From Acidobacteriota bacterium (GTDB lineage Bacteria; Acidobacteriota; Blastocatellia; Pyrinomonadales; Pyrinomonadaceae): a stretch of DNA of 64,000 nucleotides. Where the stretch lies: positions 124,001 through 188,000 of the forward strand of contig JADJWI010000004.1 of NCBI GenBank assembly GCA_016716435.1, read 5' to 3'. A program made the position numbers and the translations under genes. Positions 29,294-41,384 of the stretch are shown here, in pieces. Within the stretch, counting starts at the first letter, position 1. Each line of letters begins with the position of its first letter. The notes under the pieces are model-generated. The model saw nothing but the letters and a program-made list of their open reading frames with translations. It had not been told where the DNA came from and searched no databases.

Positions 29294-29725
29294 ATGACAA
29301 CGACTAAACGACTCTGGATACTCCTCGCATTTGCGTTGACTCTCTTTAGCTTCCCGGCGGCCGGGCAGGCGGTCGAGGATTCGAGCCGGCGGACGCTCGG
29401 TTACATAAGCACGAGCGGAACGGTCGAGGATTCGTCCCGGCGAACGTTGGGTTACATCGGTGATGATGGTGAGGTTGAGGATTCTTCGCGGCGGACGCTT
29501 GGTTATATCCGCAAGGATGGAACCGTCGAGGACAGCTCGCGACGCACGCTCGGATATATACGATCCGGCGGCGAGGTCGAAGATGGCTCACGGAGAACTC
29601 TGGGGTATGTTCAATCGGACGGGACCGTCGAGGACGGCTCGCGGCGGACGAAAGGTTACGCCAAAGGCATCAAACGCGAATGGGCTGCTGCGTTCTTTTT
29701 CTTCTTTTTCCGGCCGGCGGACTAA
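29294..29725 (+). CDS. secreted protein of six 17-residue repeats (beta-flower-like)
   Basis: The signal peptide ends near residue 25 (AAGQA). Six tandem 17-residue units of consensus VEDSSRRTLGYIxxDGT follow, the last degenerate (VEDGSRRTKGYAKGIK). The tail contains six phenylalanines before RPAD. The regular D-G turns and alternating pattern suggest one beta hairpin per unit. I recall similar GTI-D-GRTIGYI repeats under the RefSeq name '5-fold beta-flower protein', but cannot verify this. The gene overlaps the convergent epimerase gene by 4 bases. Confidence 0.75.
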   Translation: MTTTKRLWILLAFALTLFSFPAAGQAVEDSSRRTLGYISTSGTVEDSSRRTLGYIGDDGEVEDSSRRTLGYIRKDGTVEDSSRRTLGYIRSGGEVEDGSRRTLGYVQSDGTVEDGSRRTKGYAKGIKREWAAAFFFFFFRPAD

Positions 29726-30753
29726 TTGAAAACGTTGGCCCCGAGAAATTCTTTCCTCAAGTAATTGATCGTTTCGTTAAGCGTTTCCTGCGGATCGCGG
29801 GCTAAAAATCCGAGCTCTTCGGCGGCCTTTGAGGAATCGAGATACCAGAAGTGCTCGGCCTGCTCGACCTCGCCCGGCTCGACCGGCGATGCTCGGTTCC
29901 AGTTCCTAAAAACAGAATCGACGATGCCCGCTCCGGCGACGGCAATGTTCTTCGGAACACGTATCCGCGGAGCAGCAACGCCGCTCAAACGCTCAAGCCT
30001 GCCGAAGAATTCCTCGAATTTTAGGTTCGCCGCTCCCATCAGGTATCGCTCCTGATGCCGTCCTTTTTCAGCCGCATTGATCGCCGCCGCCGCAACATCG
30101 CGGGTATCGACAAAGCTCAAGCCGCCCGATGGGCAATAGGGTATCTTGCGGCCAAGGAAATCGAGCACGATCTTTGTCGAGCTAAGGCGTTCATCGCCCG
30201 GTCCGAGCAGCAGCGTCGGGTTGAGGATGACGAGCTTGCGGCCCTCGCCGTCGAAATTCTCAAGCGCCGTTCGCTCCTGATAGTACTTCGAAGCGTAATA
30301 GGCCCAGCGGGAGATTATCTCGACCGGTGGCGGGAACGATTCGTCGATCACCTGTTCATCTTCGCTGACGGCTATCGTCCCGCTCGAAGAGGCGAGCACC
30401 ATCGTCTGTACTCCGGCCGCGGACGCCGCTTCGCAAAGAATACGCGTGCCCTCGACGTGAATTTTATTCATCGCCGCCGCGTCGTCGTTATCTCGCGAGA
30501 CCTTGCCGGCGAGGTGATAGATCACGCTCGCATCTTTAACGGCCTCGCGAACGCGTTCGCGGTCCGTCACCGAACCCGCAAAGGGCTCGACGCCTGCATC
30601 GGTCATCCACTGCGGAATGCTCGAAGCCATCACCCGAAGGTTCTTCTCACCCGCCGCCAGAAACTGCCGCACGATCTCCGCACCAAGAAACCCGGTCCCG
30701 CCGGTAATGAGTATCTTTTTTTCGGCCTTCGCCGTGGTCTTTTTACGAGCCAT
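29722..30753 (-). CDS. NAD-dependent epimerase/dehydratase (extended SDR)
   Basis: A 343-residue extended SDR. After a lysine-rich N-terminus comes ILITGGTGFLGAEIV (NAD-binding GxxGxxG near 18-24), then VIYHLAGKVSR and the catalytic YYASKYYQE (YxxxK). It resembles dihydroflavonol-4-reductase/3-beta-HSD/HpnA-like enzymes that act on lipids or sugars. The substrate is unknown. ATG at 30753. Confidence 0.88.
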   Translation of the reverse strand: MARKKTTAKAEKKILITGGTGFLGAEIVRQFLAAGEKNLRVMASSIPQWMTDAGVEPFAGSVTDRERVREAVKDASVIYHLAGKVSRDNDDAAAMNKIHVEGTRILCEAASAAGVQTMVLASSSGTIAVSEDEQVIDESFPPPVEIISRWAYYASKYYQERTALENFDGEGRKLVILNPTLLLGPGDERLSSTKIVLDFLGRKIPYCPSGGLSFVDTRDVAAAAINAAEKGRHQERYLMGAANLKFEEFFGRLERLSGVAAPRIRVPKNIAVAGAGIVDSVFRNWNRASPVEPGEVEQAEHFWYLDSSKAAEELGFLARDPQETLNETINYLRKEFLGANVFN

Positions 30754-30839
30754 TTCGATCTATTTTGCGGCGTAGCGGAGCTCCGGCATTTGCCAAAGCT
30801 CCGCGATCCCCGCGCTTCCTGCGTTGAAAACTGCCCTCG

Positions 30840-33647
30840 CTAGTTCAACTTTATCGGATCGCCGAAGCCGAGTTCCTTAAGCCGCGGCATCTGCGTGGCG
30901 GCATCGCCGACGACGAGCCAATACATCCGGTCGCTGTTGAGATACTTGCCCGAAAGCTCGCGGATGCGCTCGACCGTCATATCGCGAACGATCTGCTCAC
31001 GCTGCTTTACATAGTCCGGACGCCAGCCGTATTTGCTGATGTTCTCGAGCATGTTGAGCTTTGCTCCGGAAGTCTCAAATGCACGTGCGTTGCTCTTGAT
31101 CAGGAAGCTCTTCGTCGTCGCCAGGTCATCTGCCGAGTATTTTTTCGGGTAATGATCGACGATGTTCTTAACGAGCTGTGCCGCCTCGAGCGTAACATTT
31201 GCCCGGACGCCGCTCGAGATAACGAACGGCCCCGGCACGGTCGTCCCCGAAAAGCCGGAGTTTATCCCGTAGGTGTAGCCCTTGCCCTCGCGGAGTTCCT
31301 GCGTCAGCTGCGAGGCAAAGCCGCCGCCGCCGAGAATGTAGTTCATTACGATCGCAGGGTAGAAGTCCTTGTCGGTCGCGGCAAGTGCCGGATAGCCAAA
31401 GCGAAAGACCGACTGCACCGCACCGGGAACGTCATAGAAATAGACCTTCGATTCCGTCGGCGGCGCGGGTGTCTTGACAGTTGGGACCGTCACCTGTTTC
31501 GCCTTCCATTTCGAATTGAGCCCGGCGAGCGACTTGACCGTCCGGGCCTTGTCGATATCGCCGACCACATGCATCCGGGCGACCGAGGGCGAAAGGTTCT
31601 TCGCGTAATAAGCTTTCAGGTCATCGAGCGTGATCGCATTCACGGTCTCGACCGTACCTAGCGTGCTCCGCGAGCGAATGTTCTCTTTTCCGTAAACCAG
31701 CTCATTGAAACGAAGCTGTGCGATGGCGTTCGGGTTGGCCTGTATCTGGCGGATCTGGGCGATGGTGCTCTGCTTGATCAGGTCAAATTCCTTCGCATCC
31801 CATCGCGGCTCGAGCAGGATCTCCTCGACCAGAGCGAGCGTCGCTTCGTGGTTACGAGCGAGAGTGTTGACGGAGATGGTCACAGCTTCCGACCCGGCCG
31901 AGACGTTTATCGAGGCACCAAGTTGCTCGATCGCATCTTCGAGTTCGGCCGGCGTCTTCTTAGCGGTCCCTTGCGTCATCAATCGGGCCATCAGGTTCGC
32001 AACGCCGACCTTGTTGATGTCTTCCATCAAAAGGCCGCCATCGATGACGATCTCATACTGCACGAGCGGCACTTCCCTATTGCCTATGCCATAAACGCGC
32101 ATTCCATTGCTGAGTTTCTGCTCCCAGACGGTCGGCGTCTTGACCTGCGGTTCCGAGCCGTAGGGCGGCTCGACCGAGCGGTCAAAGCTCGAGGGAGTCT
32201 TCTCATACTCGGCCTCTACGTTCGGGTCAACTTCGGTCTCCGCTCCCTGAACGATCGGCTCTTCGGCGACCTCTGCCCGCTTCGAATTAGAAAGTGCGAG
32301 GTCCGTCTTGCCCTTCGGGACAAATGACGTCGCAACGAAGTTCTTGCCCTTGATGTACTTTTCGTAAACCCGCTTTACGTCCGCGGTCGTTACGGCCAGA
32401 ATGGCATCGATCTCTTTCGCGACATAGCCCGGATCATTGGCGAAGATGTTGCCCTGTGCAAGCTGAACGCCCTTGCCGAGCACGCTCGAAAGCGAATTGT
32501 AGAATGCCGTTTCCTGTCCGGCCTTGATGCGGGCTAGATCCTTTTCTGAGATGCCTTCTTTCTCAAATTTCGCAAACGACTCCGCGACCGCAGCGGCCAC
32601 ATCATCGAGCTTTTTATCGGCAAATGCCCGGACCTCAAGCTGCATTTGCCCTGCGAGTTCCGAATCGTACATAAACATCGATACATTCGGGGCAAGCTTT
32701 TTATCTTCGACTATCACCTGATAAAAAGGTGCCCGTTTTCCGCGCGTCAGGTAGGTCGCCAGGACGTTGAGAGCATAGGAATCCGGATGATACTGCTCGA
32801 CCGTCGGCCATGCCATTGTCAGCTCCGGCAGGCGGGCAAAGTTGTCTTCGTGAAACAGCTTGACCGTCTCTTTAACAACGCCGGGACGCTTCTCGATCGG
32901 GGTGATGTCCTCGCCACGCCTGATCTCGCCGAAGTATTTTTCGACCCACTTTTTCGCCTGCACCGGATCGAAGTCACCGGCGACGACGAGCGTCACATTG
33001 TTCGGCACATACCACCGGCGGAAGAAGTCCTTTACGTCGTCGAGCGTCGCGGCCTGCAGGTCGTCAAGCGATCCGATGACCTGCCAGTTATACGGATGAT
33101 CGGCGGGATAGAGAGCCTTGTCGATAACATATTGCCCATGGCCGTAAGGGACGTTATCGACGCCCTGCCGCTTTTCGTTCTTTACGACCTGCTTCTCCTT
33201 TTCGAGCACTGGCTCGGTCACAGTGTTGATGAACCAGCCGAGCTTATCCGCCTCGGCCCACAGCATTTTCTCAAGCGCATCATTCGGCACCGTCTGCAGA
33301 TAGTTTGTCCGATCGCGGCTGGTCGAGCCGTTCGCACCCGAACCGCCGATCCGAGCCGAGAGCTTATCGAGCCCGCCTTTGCCTAGATTTTCCGATTCGA
33401 GAAAAAGCAGATGCTCGAACATATGAGCAAACCCCGTCCGCCCCGGCTTCTCTCGCGCCGAACCGACGTGCGCAGTAAGCGAGACCGCAACCACCGGGTC
33501 GGACCGGTCGATGTGAAAGACCACATCAAGCCCATTCGGCAGCGTGAACTTCTGATAGTCGATCTTGAAGCTGGGTTTCTGCTGGCCGAATGCGATCGTT
33601 GAAAGGAGAACGGCAATAATGGCGAACGAGAATGTCTTTTTCATCAT
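30840..33647 (-). CDS. secreted M16 family zinc peptidase (insulinase/pitrilysin type)
   Basis: A 935-residue exported protease with a signal peptide (about 1-21). The inverted zinc motif HMFEH is at 75-79, with the distal glutamate in the NEKRQGVDN region near 155. It contains two M16 halves; the C-terminal half (from about 500) lacks HxxEH and is the usual inactive partner. The two halves form a chamber that degrades peptides in the periplasm. ATG at 33647. Confidence 0.93.
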   Translation of the reverse strand: MMKKTFSFAIIAVLLSTIAFGQQKPSFKIDYQKFTLPNGLDVVFHIDRSDPVVAVSLTAHVGSAREKPGRTGFAHMFEHLLFLESENLGKGGLDKLSARIGGSGANGSTSRDRTNYLQTVPNDALEKMLWAEADKLGWFINTVTEPVLEKEKQVVKNEKRQGVDNVPYGHGQYVIDKALYPADHPYNWQVIGSLDDLQAATLDDVKDFFRRWYVPNNVTLVVAGDFDPVQAKKWVEKYFGEIRRGEDITPIEKRPGVVKETVKLFHEDNFARLPELTMAWPTVEQYHPDSYALNVLATYLTRGKRAPFYQVIVEDKKLAPNVSMFMYDSELAGQMQLEVRAFADKKLDDVAAAVAESFAKFEKEGISEKDLARIKAGQETAFYNSLSSVLGKGVQLAQGNIFANDPGYVAKEIDAILAVTTADVKRVYEKYIKGKNFVATSFVPKGKTDLALSNSKRAEVAEEPIVQGAETEVDPNVEAEYEKTPSSFDRSVEPPYGSEPQVKTPTVWEQKLSNGMRVYGIGNREVPLVQYEIVIDGGLLMEDINKVGVANLMARLMTQGTAKKTPAELEDAIEQLGASINVSAGSEAVTISVNTLARNHEATLALVEEILLEPRWDAKEFDLIKQSTIAQIRQIQANPNAIAQLRFNELVYGKENIRSRSTLGTVETVNAITLDDLKAYYAKNLSPSVARMHVVGDIDKARTVKSLAGLNSKWKAKQVTVPTVKTPAPPTESKVYFYDVPGAVQSVFRFGYPALAATDKDFYPAIVMNYILGGGGFASQLTQELREGKGYTYGINSGFSGTTVPGPFVISSGVRANVTLEAAQLVKNIVDHYPKKYSADDLATTKSFLIKSNARAFETSGAKLNMLENISKYGWRPDYVKQREQIVRDMTVERIRELSGKYLNSDRMYWLVVGDAATQMPRLKELGFGDPIKLN

Positions 33648-33823
33648 ATGTTTAAGGGATCTTAGCGTAAGTGATAAAAGTCTTTACGCACTCAACGGCA
33701 ACAAAGTTTTTTCAAAATATTTCAAGGACTCGACTTTCAATGATAGTTTTTCCCGGGCTGCTCCGCATTCTCTCACGGATGGCAACTTTGACATCCGAGA
33801 TTAATAACGAAGGAGAACTAATA

Positions 33824-33943
33824 ATAAAGAACACTACCAATCGACTCGAAGGCATCATGGGCTTCACGCTCATCGAACTGCTCGTTGTCAGCTCAACGGT
33901 CACGATGCTCATTGGCCTGCTTCTTCCCGCTATCCAGAAGTAA
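33824..33943 (+). CDS. mini prepilin-like ORF with no standard start codon
   Basis: A strong ribosome site (GAAGGAGA, about 33809-33816) is followed at the right distance not by ATG but by ATA-ATA-AAG. The frame then reads KNTTNRLEGIMG and FTLIELLVVSSTVTM, and ends at LLLPAIQK. This is the N-terminal methylation/cleavage segment of type IV prepilins or pseudopilins, without the rest of the pilin. Internal ATG at 33857 would give only 28 residues. It is likely a pilin relic, or an unusual start; the frame is open upstream to 33671. Confidence 0.4.
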   Translation: MKNTTNRLEGIMGFTLIELLVVSSTVTMLIGLLLPAIQK

Positions 33944-33969
33944 GTCCGGCGGTGCGACCGCTCAACAAC

Positions 33970-33997
33970 GCCGAGGGCCCTTTCGAGGGCCTTCGGC
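33970..33997. terminator. hairpin between convergent genes
   Basis: GCCGAGGGCCC-TTTC-GAGGGCCTTCGGC can pair almost fully, but no strong T-run follows on either strand. It is probably a weak terminator shared by the prepilin-like ORF and the megasynthase gene. Confidence 0.5.
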
Positions 33998-34080
33998 ACT
34001 AATTATCTATCACCGGTTCCTGCTTCCGTGCTTTCCGCCGCTCGGCTTTCCAGGCCTTTCTTACCGCCGCAACGTCAAAC

Positions 34081-37000
34081 TTATCCCGCTTGCCGTCGCA
34101 TATTTTCGACCTCGTGCTGAACACGGGCGGCGATCAGGCGATACGCCTCCGTGTTCGGGACGCCCTTGGTCATGTCTCGAAGCTCTTCATAGGAAAGAAA
34201 TGCCCCTATCTTTGCACCGACCCTTGCCCCGATGCTGTCGCGCTTCGGGATGGTCATTCCTTTCGGATACGCATCGAACGTTCCCCAAAGATATATCGGC
34301 AAAATACCGATCTTTTGGTTGAGTGCCAAGTAACCGATCACAGGCTTGAACTCCGCGATCTCGCCGGTCAGGCTACGCGTGCCCTCGGGAAAGATCAGGG
34401 CGTTGTAGCCCTCGTGTAGGATGCGGGTAACGTGGCGAAGCGATTGCCGCAAACTTCCCGTCCGCTCTATCGGCACGAGCGTCGTGAAGTTGTTCATATA
34501 TGCCCGCTTGTATTTCGTATCAAACCAATAATCTGCCGCCGCGACCGCCACGGTCTGCTCCGCAACCTCTTTGCCGAGAGCTCGCTTCACAAGCCCTGTG
34601 TCGATGTGCGACGCATGGTTCGGGGCAACGATAAAGTTTACGTGTGCCGGGACGTTGCCCAGCCCCTCGATGCCCGTATCGAGCACCTTGGTGTAGAGCG
34701 TTTCCTGCGCGAGGTCAACGGCGGCATTTCCGATCCGGCGAACGAGCGAAGGTATGTGGATCTCCTCTTCGTCTTTTTTCTCCTCGACCTTCGGCTCATC
34801 GGCCAGCCGTTTTGATTTATCGACCCGTTGAACGGCGGTCAGCAGTTCGCGGACCGTCTGCACCTCGTTCAGAGTATCGGGCGAGAGGACGCGGCCGCCG
34901 GCGTCCTCGACCGCCGCTTGAAGCTCGACGAACATCAGCGAATCAAAGCCGAGATCGGCGAGCTTGTCCTCCACCGCAACGTCCGAGAGCGGCCGGCTCG
35001 AAACGGTCGCGACGACCTTCCGGATCCAGAGCATATTATCGTCGCCCTTTGCATCGACCACCGCTTTGGTCTTCTTGCGGTCGCGTTCCTCGAGCGCGAC
35101 AAGCATCGCGACGACCTCGGGCCGCTTCACCTTTCGGGTCGCCGTCCGCGGCAGCTCGAAGGGAGTCACATGCATAACCTTTATCCGCTTGAAGAACGGG
35201 AGCCCGGCCGCGACCTCGCGGAAATGCTCTTCTATCCGCTTGTTCACTTCCGTTCGCGAGCGGGCAATGTCGTGCTCATAATCCGGAACGACGAGTGCCG
35301 CGATCTTCTCGCCGCCGTCGCTATCCGCAAGCCCAACGACGCTCAATTCCTTTATGAATCCTGACTTGGAATAGAGCTCTTCGATCTCGTCGGGGTAGAT
35401 GTTCTTCCCGTTAGAATCGATAATGATGTCCTTTGACCGTCCGACGATGTAGAGGTTTCCGTCCTCGTCTATTCGGCCGAGATCGCCGGTCCGCAGCCAA
35501 CGGTCGTGAAGCACGGCCTCGGTCGCTTCATCGTTATTAAAGTAGCCGAGCATCACATTCTGTCCGCGGCCAAGCACCTCGCCGACGCCGTTATCGTCCG
35601 GGTTTTCGATCTTGACCTCAACGCCCGGCAGCGGCTTGCCGACGCTTCCGCGAAGAAGTTTATTGCCCGGACGTGCAACTGTCAGCACCGGCGAAGACTC
35701 CGTCAGCCCGTAGCCCTCAAGCACCGTAAACCCAAGCCCGTGAAGGTCTTTCTGCACCTTTTCGCTCAGGGCAGATCCGCCCGAGATCATATACCTCATC
35801 TTTCCGCCCATGCCCTGATGGATCGGGAAAAGACGATCGGCCGAGGTTGAACGGCGTGTTGTCGCGGATCCAGGCGTTGAATTCGATCATCGAGTCCGCC
35901 GCGTCGGCGATCCAATCACCGCGTTCGCGGAGGCGCGTTTTTATGCGGCGATGAAGCATCTCCCAAAGAGCCGGAACGCCGACCATTCCCGTGACGTGGC
36001 CTTTCTCGATCGCCCGCGAAAGCTCCTCTGCGGTTAGGTCATCAAGATACGTGATCTGCGTGCCGTTCGAAAATGGCGTCAGGAATCCGGCCGAGAACTC
36101 GAACGTGTGGTGCATCGGCAGAACGGAGAGAACGCCGTCCGTTATATCCATATCGAGCACGCTCGAGAGCATCGAGACCATGTTCGTGAAATTCTTGTGC
36201 GAGAGCATCACGGCCTTTGGCTTGCCGGTCGTGCCGGAAGTAAAGATCAACGACGCGACCGCATTGCCGAGCACTTTAGGAGGCAACAACGCGAGCCGCT
36301 TCGCTTCCTCAAGCTCATCCGGCATCTCAAAAACTTCACCGAACGTGAACACGACTGGACCGCGGGCGTCCCCGCCTGCAACGCCGGTTCCTCCGGCGTC
36401 ATCAACTTCGCCGAACGCGACTTTGAGCTTTTCGCTCAACTCAGGATTCTCCGCCGCCAACCTCGGCGAGATCACGATCGCCGAGACATCGCCCGCCTTT
36501 GCAAAATTAATGATCTCATCGACCGAGCTCGCCGGGTCGATCGGGACTGCGGTCGCACCCGCCTTCAAAATGCCGAAATAGGTCATTCCCCACTCGGGCA
36601 TATTGTGCGAGAAAAGAATGACGCGATCGCCCGGCTTAATGCCCTTATCGGCAAGAAAACCCGCGGCACGGAGCGTGAGCTCGCGGACGTCCTCAAATGT
36701 GTATTGCTCCTTGCGGCCGTTACGCTCGATCCGCATCGCAACCCGCGTCGGGAACCGCTTGGTCGAAGTATCGAAAAGATCGAGCAGGTCCTTGTAAGTA
36801 TGCGACCGCCGCTCCTGCGTCTTGAGCTCTTCTTCGAGCGTTGGCAGCACCCACTTCTTCATTCCCGGGAAATGGACCTTGAGCCAGTAGTCATACCAAT
36901 CAAGCTTTTCGGGGTACCACGGCAAGAGGTGTTTCTCTTTTTCTTTGACGACCGCCATCAACGCCCGGACGTTGTCTGACCGATAAAGGTACTCGTTGTC

Positions 37001-38464
37001 GATCATGAACGGCTTGAACATCGCGAAGGCGTGCATCGTTTCGCTGGTCGCCCGCTTAAACTCTTCGGTAGATTTCTTGAGGTCAGAAACGATGTTTCCG
37101 ATACGGCCGCCGCCCCAGCGAGGCGTCGCCCGGTCCATCAGATCGTCGGCACGCTTGGCGAGCTTGTTGAGCATCGGCGCCGAGGTCAGCTCATACGTCC
37201 GCTGCTTGACCGGTGCGGCCTCAACCATTCCGGCGAGCTTGTTGACGAGCTTGCTACCCGTCTCTTTCTCGGCAAAATGCTGTCGTTTATAGAGCCCGAC
37301 CAGCCCGACGATGCGTTTCATATCGTTCGGGTTCGAATCGCCCGACGAGGCCTGAAAAACGAGCGGTGGATTGTCATCGACCAATGCATTCATCGCCGCC
37401 GCGATGATCACACCCGCGACCATATCGACCGGAATCACATCGAGGATCAGCTTCTCATTCACCGGAATTATCGGCTGGCCCCTGAGTGCGATCAGGATCA
37501 GCGGAGCGGTTGTCGTAAAGCCCTCGTTCCAGCCGGCGAAAGGGTATTGGTTTGCCGATTCGACAATGCTCGGGCGAACGAGAGTTTTAACGATGTCGTC
37601 CTGCGAGGCAATGATCTGCTCGGCGAGCGACTTTGAATACGTGTAGATATTCGTCCAGCCCCAATATTCGGCCCGCTCGGCGCCAAGCTCGGTCGTCCGC
37701 TCGCGGATCCACATCTTGCGTTCACGGAAAATGGCGGATTTCAGCTCGGCCTCGTCATCGGGGTCGCGGCCTTCTTCAATAAAACGCTTGCGTGCCTGCT
37801 CGCGAAACTTCGCAGCCTGCACGGCGTCGTCGGCTTCCTGACGAGCCTGCTCGCTTAAACGTGCACAATCCTCGACCTCTCGATTGACGTCGAACGTCGT
37901 TCCGACCAGTTCATTCTTTCGCGGAAAATAACCGACCACCGGCTCGTTTTCCCAGATCGCTCCGCTCCGCTTGCCCGCGACAAAACACGTAGAAACATGA
38001 ACGACACGCGGCTTTTTCATCATCCGAGCGAGCTTGATGATGTTGTTCGACCCGACGACGTTCGTCCTGAGGGCCGACTCAAGCGGCGGGTTGAACGTCA
38101 CGTTGCCGGCGCCGTTGATGATCACGTCCGTATCGGCCATTATCGCCGCCGCCTGCTCCTCGCTCATCCCGAGATATTCGTTCCCGACGTCGCCATTGAC
38201 CGGCACGACCTTTTCGCGGATGAACTCCTCAAACTTCTCGCCGTATTTCTCCCGCAGCGGGTCGAACGTCGGCGAGGTGACAATGCTCGTCCAGAACCGC
38301 GTCATCGATTCGTTCTCATCCCGAGCCCGAACGGTCGCATAGACCTTCCCGACATCCGGGAAATTATTGAGCAGCATCGACAGCGTGACCTTCCCCACAA
38401 ACCCCGTCCCGCCAATAAAGAAGATCGTCTTGCCCTTGAATATTTCTGTTGGTGATAGTTTCAT
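34081..38464 (-). CDS. multidomain acyl reductase-AMP ligase-ACP-acyltransferase (ElbD-like), frameshifted
   Basis: About 1460 residues from ATG 38464. The domain order is as follows. First, an NAD(P)-binding fatty-acyl reductase/male-sterility domain (GGTGFVG at 18-24; YxxxK Y274/K278). Then a linker, and an AMP-forming acyl ligase (FTSGTTGKPK near 738; GYGLTESSP and RTGDLG later). Next, a carrier domain with phosphopantetheine serine in GFDSLMF (about 1168). Last, a PlsC acyltransferase with NHASHID (HX4D, about 1285) and FPEGTRS (about 1360). The frame breaks near 35810-35825: NLGRSSFP is followed by nonsense, while IHQGMGGKMRYMISGGSA continues one base off. A single extra base explains it. 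The set of activities suits activating, reducing and esterifying a fatty chain, as proposed for myxobacterial ElbD in ether-lipid synthesis. Confidence 0.85.
36345..36415 (-). repeat. in-frame GC-rich insertion in the acyl ligase domain
   Basis: Between KVAFGE and VFTFGEVFEM the protein gains a glycine-rich stretch (DDAGGTGVAGGDARGP). It is encoded by inverted words such as GGCGTCCCCGCCTGC and AACGCCGGTTCC. It looks like another member of the interspersed repeats that enter reading frames here. Confidence 0.45.
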
Positions 38465-38519
38465 ACGGAACGCGGACACTCCTGTTCGCAATGCGGCCAA
38501 GTATCGTAAAATCGAGCTC

Positions 38520-39074
38520 CTAGGTTAGGCCAAACCTTTTTCCAGAGAGCTCTATCACGATCGAAGTCGTGATGACAGCGGCGGTTAGGATCGATGAGAT
38601 GCAACACACTGCTCCGAAAACAGCAAAGGCGACCGTCGCCAACTTGGCACCGAGACCCTGTTTTTGCTTCGCGATCTTGTAACCCTGGATCGACATTAAC
38701 GTCAAAGGCCAGATCCCGAGGACGATTCCAATTATCACGACAATTATGATCACAGGAATCGCACTTAGAAATAACCCGGCGAAAATTCCGAGTTCCGATA
38801 GCCCGAGATTTGGCATAAAAGCGGCTACAACAAACCACAGAACTAGCAAAATAGCGGCAACCATGTGACCCGCGAAAAAAGAAATGACAATCGATACAAA
38901 TATTGATACCGCGAAACTCAGGCCGCCCATTGTTGCCCTCTTGGCAACTCTATTTTCCTCTAGTTTCGCTAACTGATAAGCCTGAACAAACAACACCATG
39001 AGCGAACCGATCGCAAAGACTATAAATATCGGTATTCCAATGCTAAGGACCGTATAGAATTCACTCTCACTCAT
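38520..39074 (-). CDS. small multi-pass membrane protein of unknown function
   Basis: 184 residues with four or five strongly hydrophobic helices (about 8-30, 50-72, 74-92, 95-125, 140-170) separated by short basic loops such as QLAKLEENRVAKR and QGYKIAKQKQ. The two QxYxxAK loops suggest an internal duplication. No family is recognised. Codon use is more AT-rich than in the neighbours. ATG at 39074. Confidence 0.7.
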   Translation of the reverse strand: MSESEFYTVLSIGIPIFIVFAIGSLMVLFVQAYQLAKLEENRVAKRATMGGLSFAVSIFVSIVISFFAGHMVAAILLVLWFVVAAFMPNLGLSELGIFAGLFLSAIPVIIIVVIIGIVLGIWPLTLMSIQGYKIAKQKQGLGAKLATVAFAVFGAVCCISSILTAAVITTSIVIELSGKRFGLT

Positions 39075-39119
39075 GATTTCTCCTTAAATAGTCACAAAAA
39101 CAACCTCGTTAACGGAACT

Positions 39120-40721
<1,602 letters not shown>

Positions 40722-40737
40722 AAAATTGTTAGCGGGC

Positions 40738-41289
40738 TTATTGAAATGGTTCGCCACTAATTGTGTTGACAAAATCGTTAGGCGATTCGAACATACCCGA
40801 ACTCAAATCGAGTAGATTTCTGCTGACAAGCCCTTCATCGACCCAAGAAATGTGTACCGTTGCAAAATCCGCCTGTCCACCAACTCGAAGAAGTGCCCAA
40901 TGATGGTTAGACTCCGCTCGTCTTGGAAAGCGTGAAACAACACCTTTCCTCTCTAACGATTTGTCAACGCCATCCGTCACAGAATTAACGAGGTTCTCAG
41001 TCTCGATATCTCTAACGAAGACCAATTCGGGGTCTTTCTTCATCAGGAAGTCACGCAATATCGCCATTCGTCGGGCGAATTCCTTCTCATCCACATTGTT
41101 TCTAAGCTGCTGTGAAGAATGCTCATACAGCGATGCATAATCTGCGTAAACCAGACTGTCACGAAATTCTGCAATTACTCGTTCATCGTTCCGCAAATAC
41201 GCCCGAGCTCCAAACAATAAGAGAACGGTGATCGCAAAAACCGCCGTTAAAGCAATCAATATCCGAAAGAATGTGCGGCTTCCTCTCAT
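40738..41289 (-). CDS. single-helix anchored protein of unknown function
   Basis: 183 residues. The N-terminal membrane helix (IALTAVFAITVLLLFGA) leads to a helical region with EFARRMAILRDFLMKKDPE and a tail. The overall pattern (signal anchor, about 100-residue soluble domain) is that of small envelope proteins of unknown role. It is AT-richer than the surroundings. ATG at 41289, directly beside the palindrome array. Confidence 0.65.
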   Translation of the reverse strand: MRGSRTFFRILIALTAVFAITVLLLFGARAYLRNDERVIAEFRDSLVYADYASLYEHSSQQLRNNVDEKEFARRMAILRDFLMKKDPELVFVRDIETENLVNSVTDGVDKSLERKGVVSRFPRRAESNHHWALLRVGGQADFATVHISWVDEGLVSRNLLDLSSGMFESPNDFVNTISGEPFQ

Positions 41290-41384
41290 ACCCTTTGTCA
41301 GAACCTTACCGAGTCGAGCGTCTTACGCAAACCCGAGAATAGTGCGACCATTCGTCACTATTTACTTTGATATTCAAAACCCGA

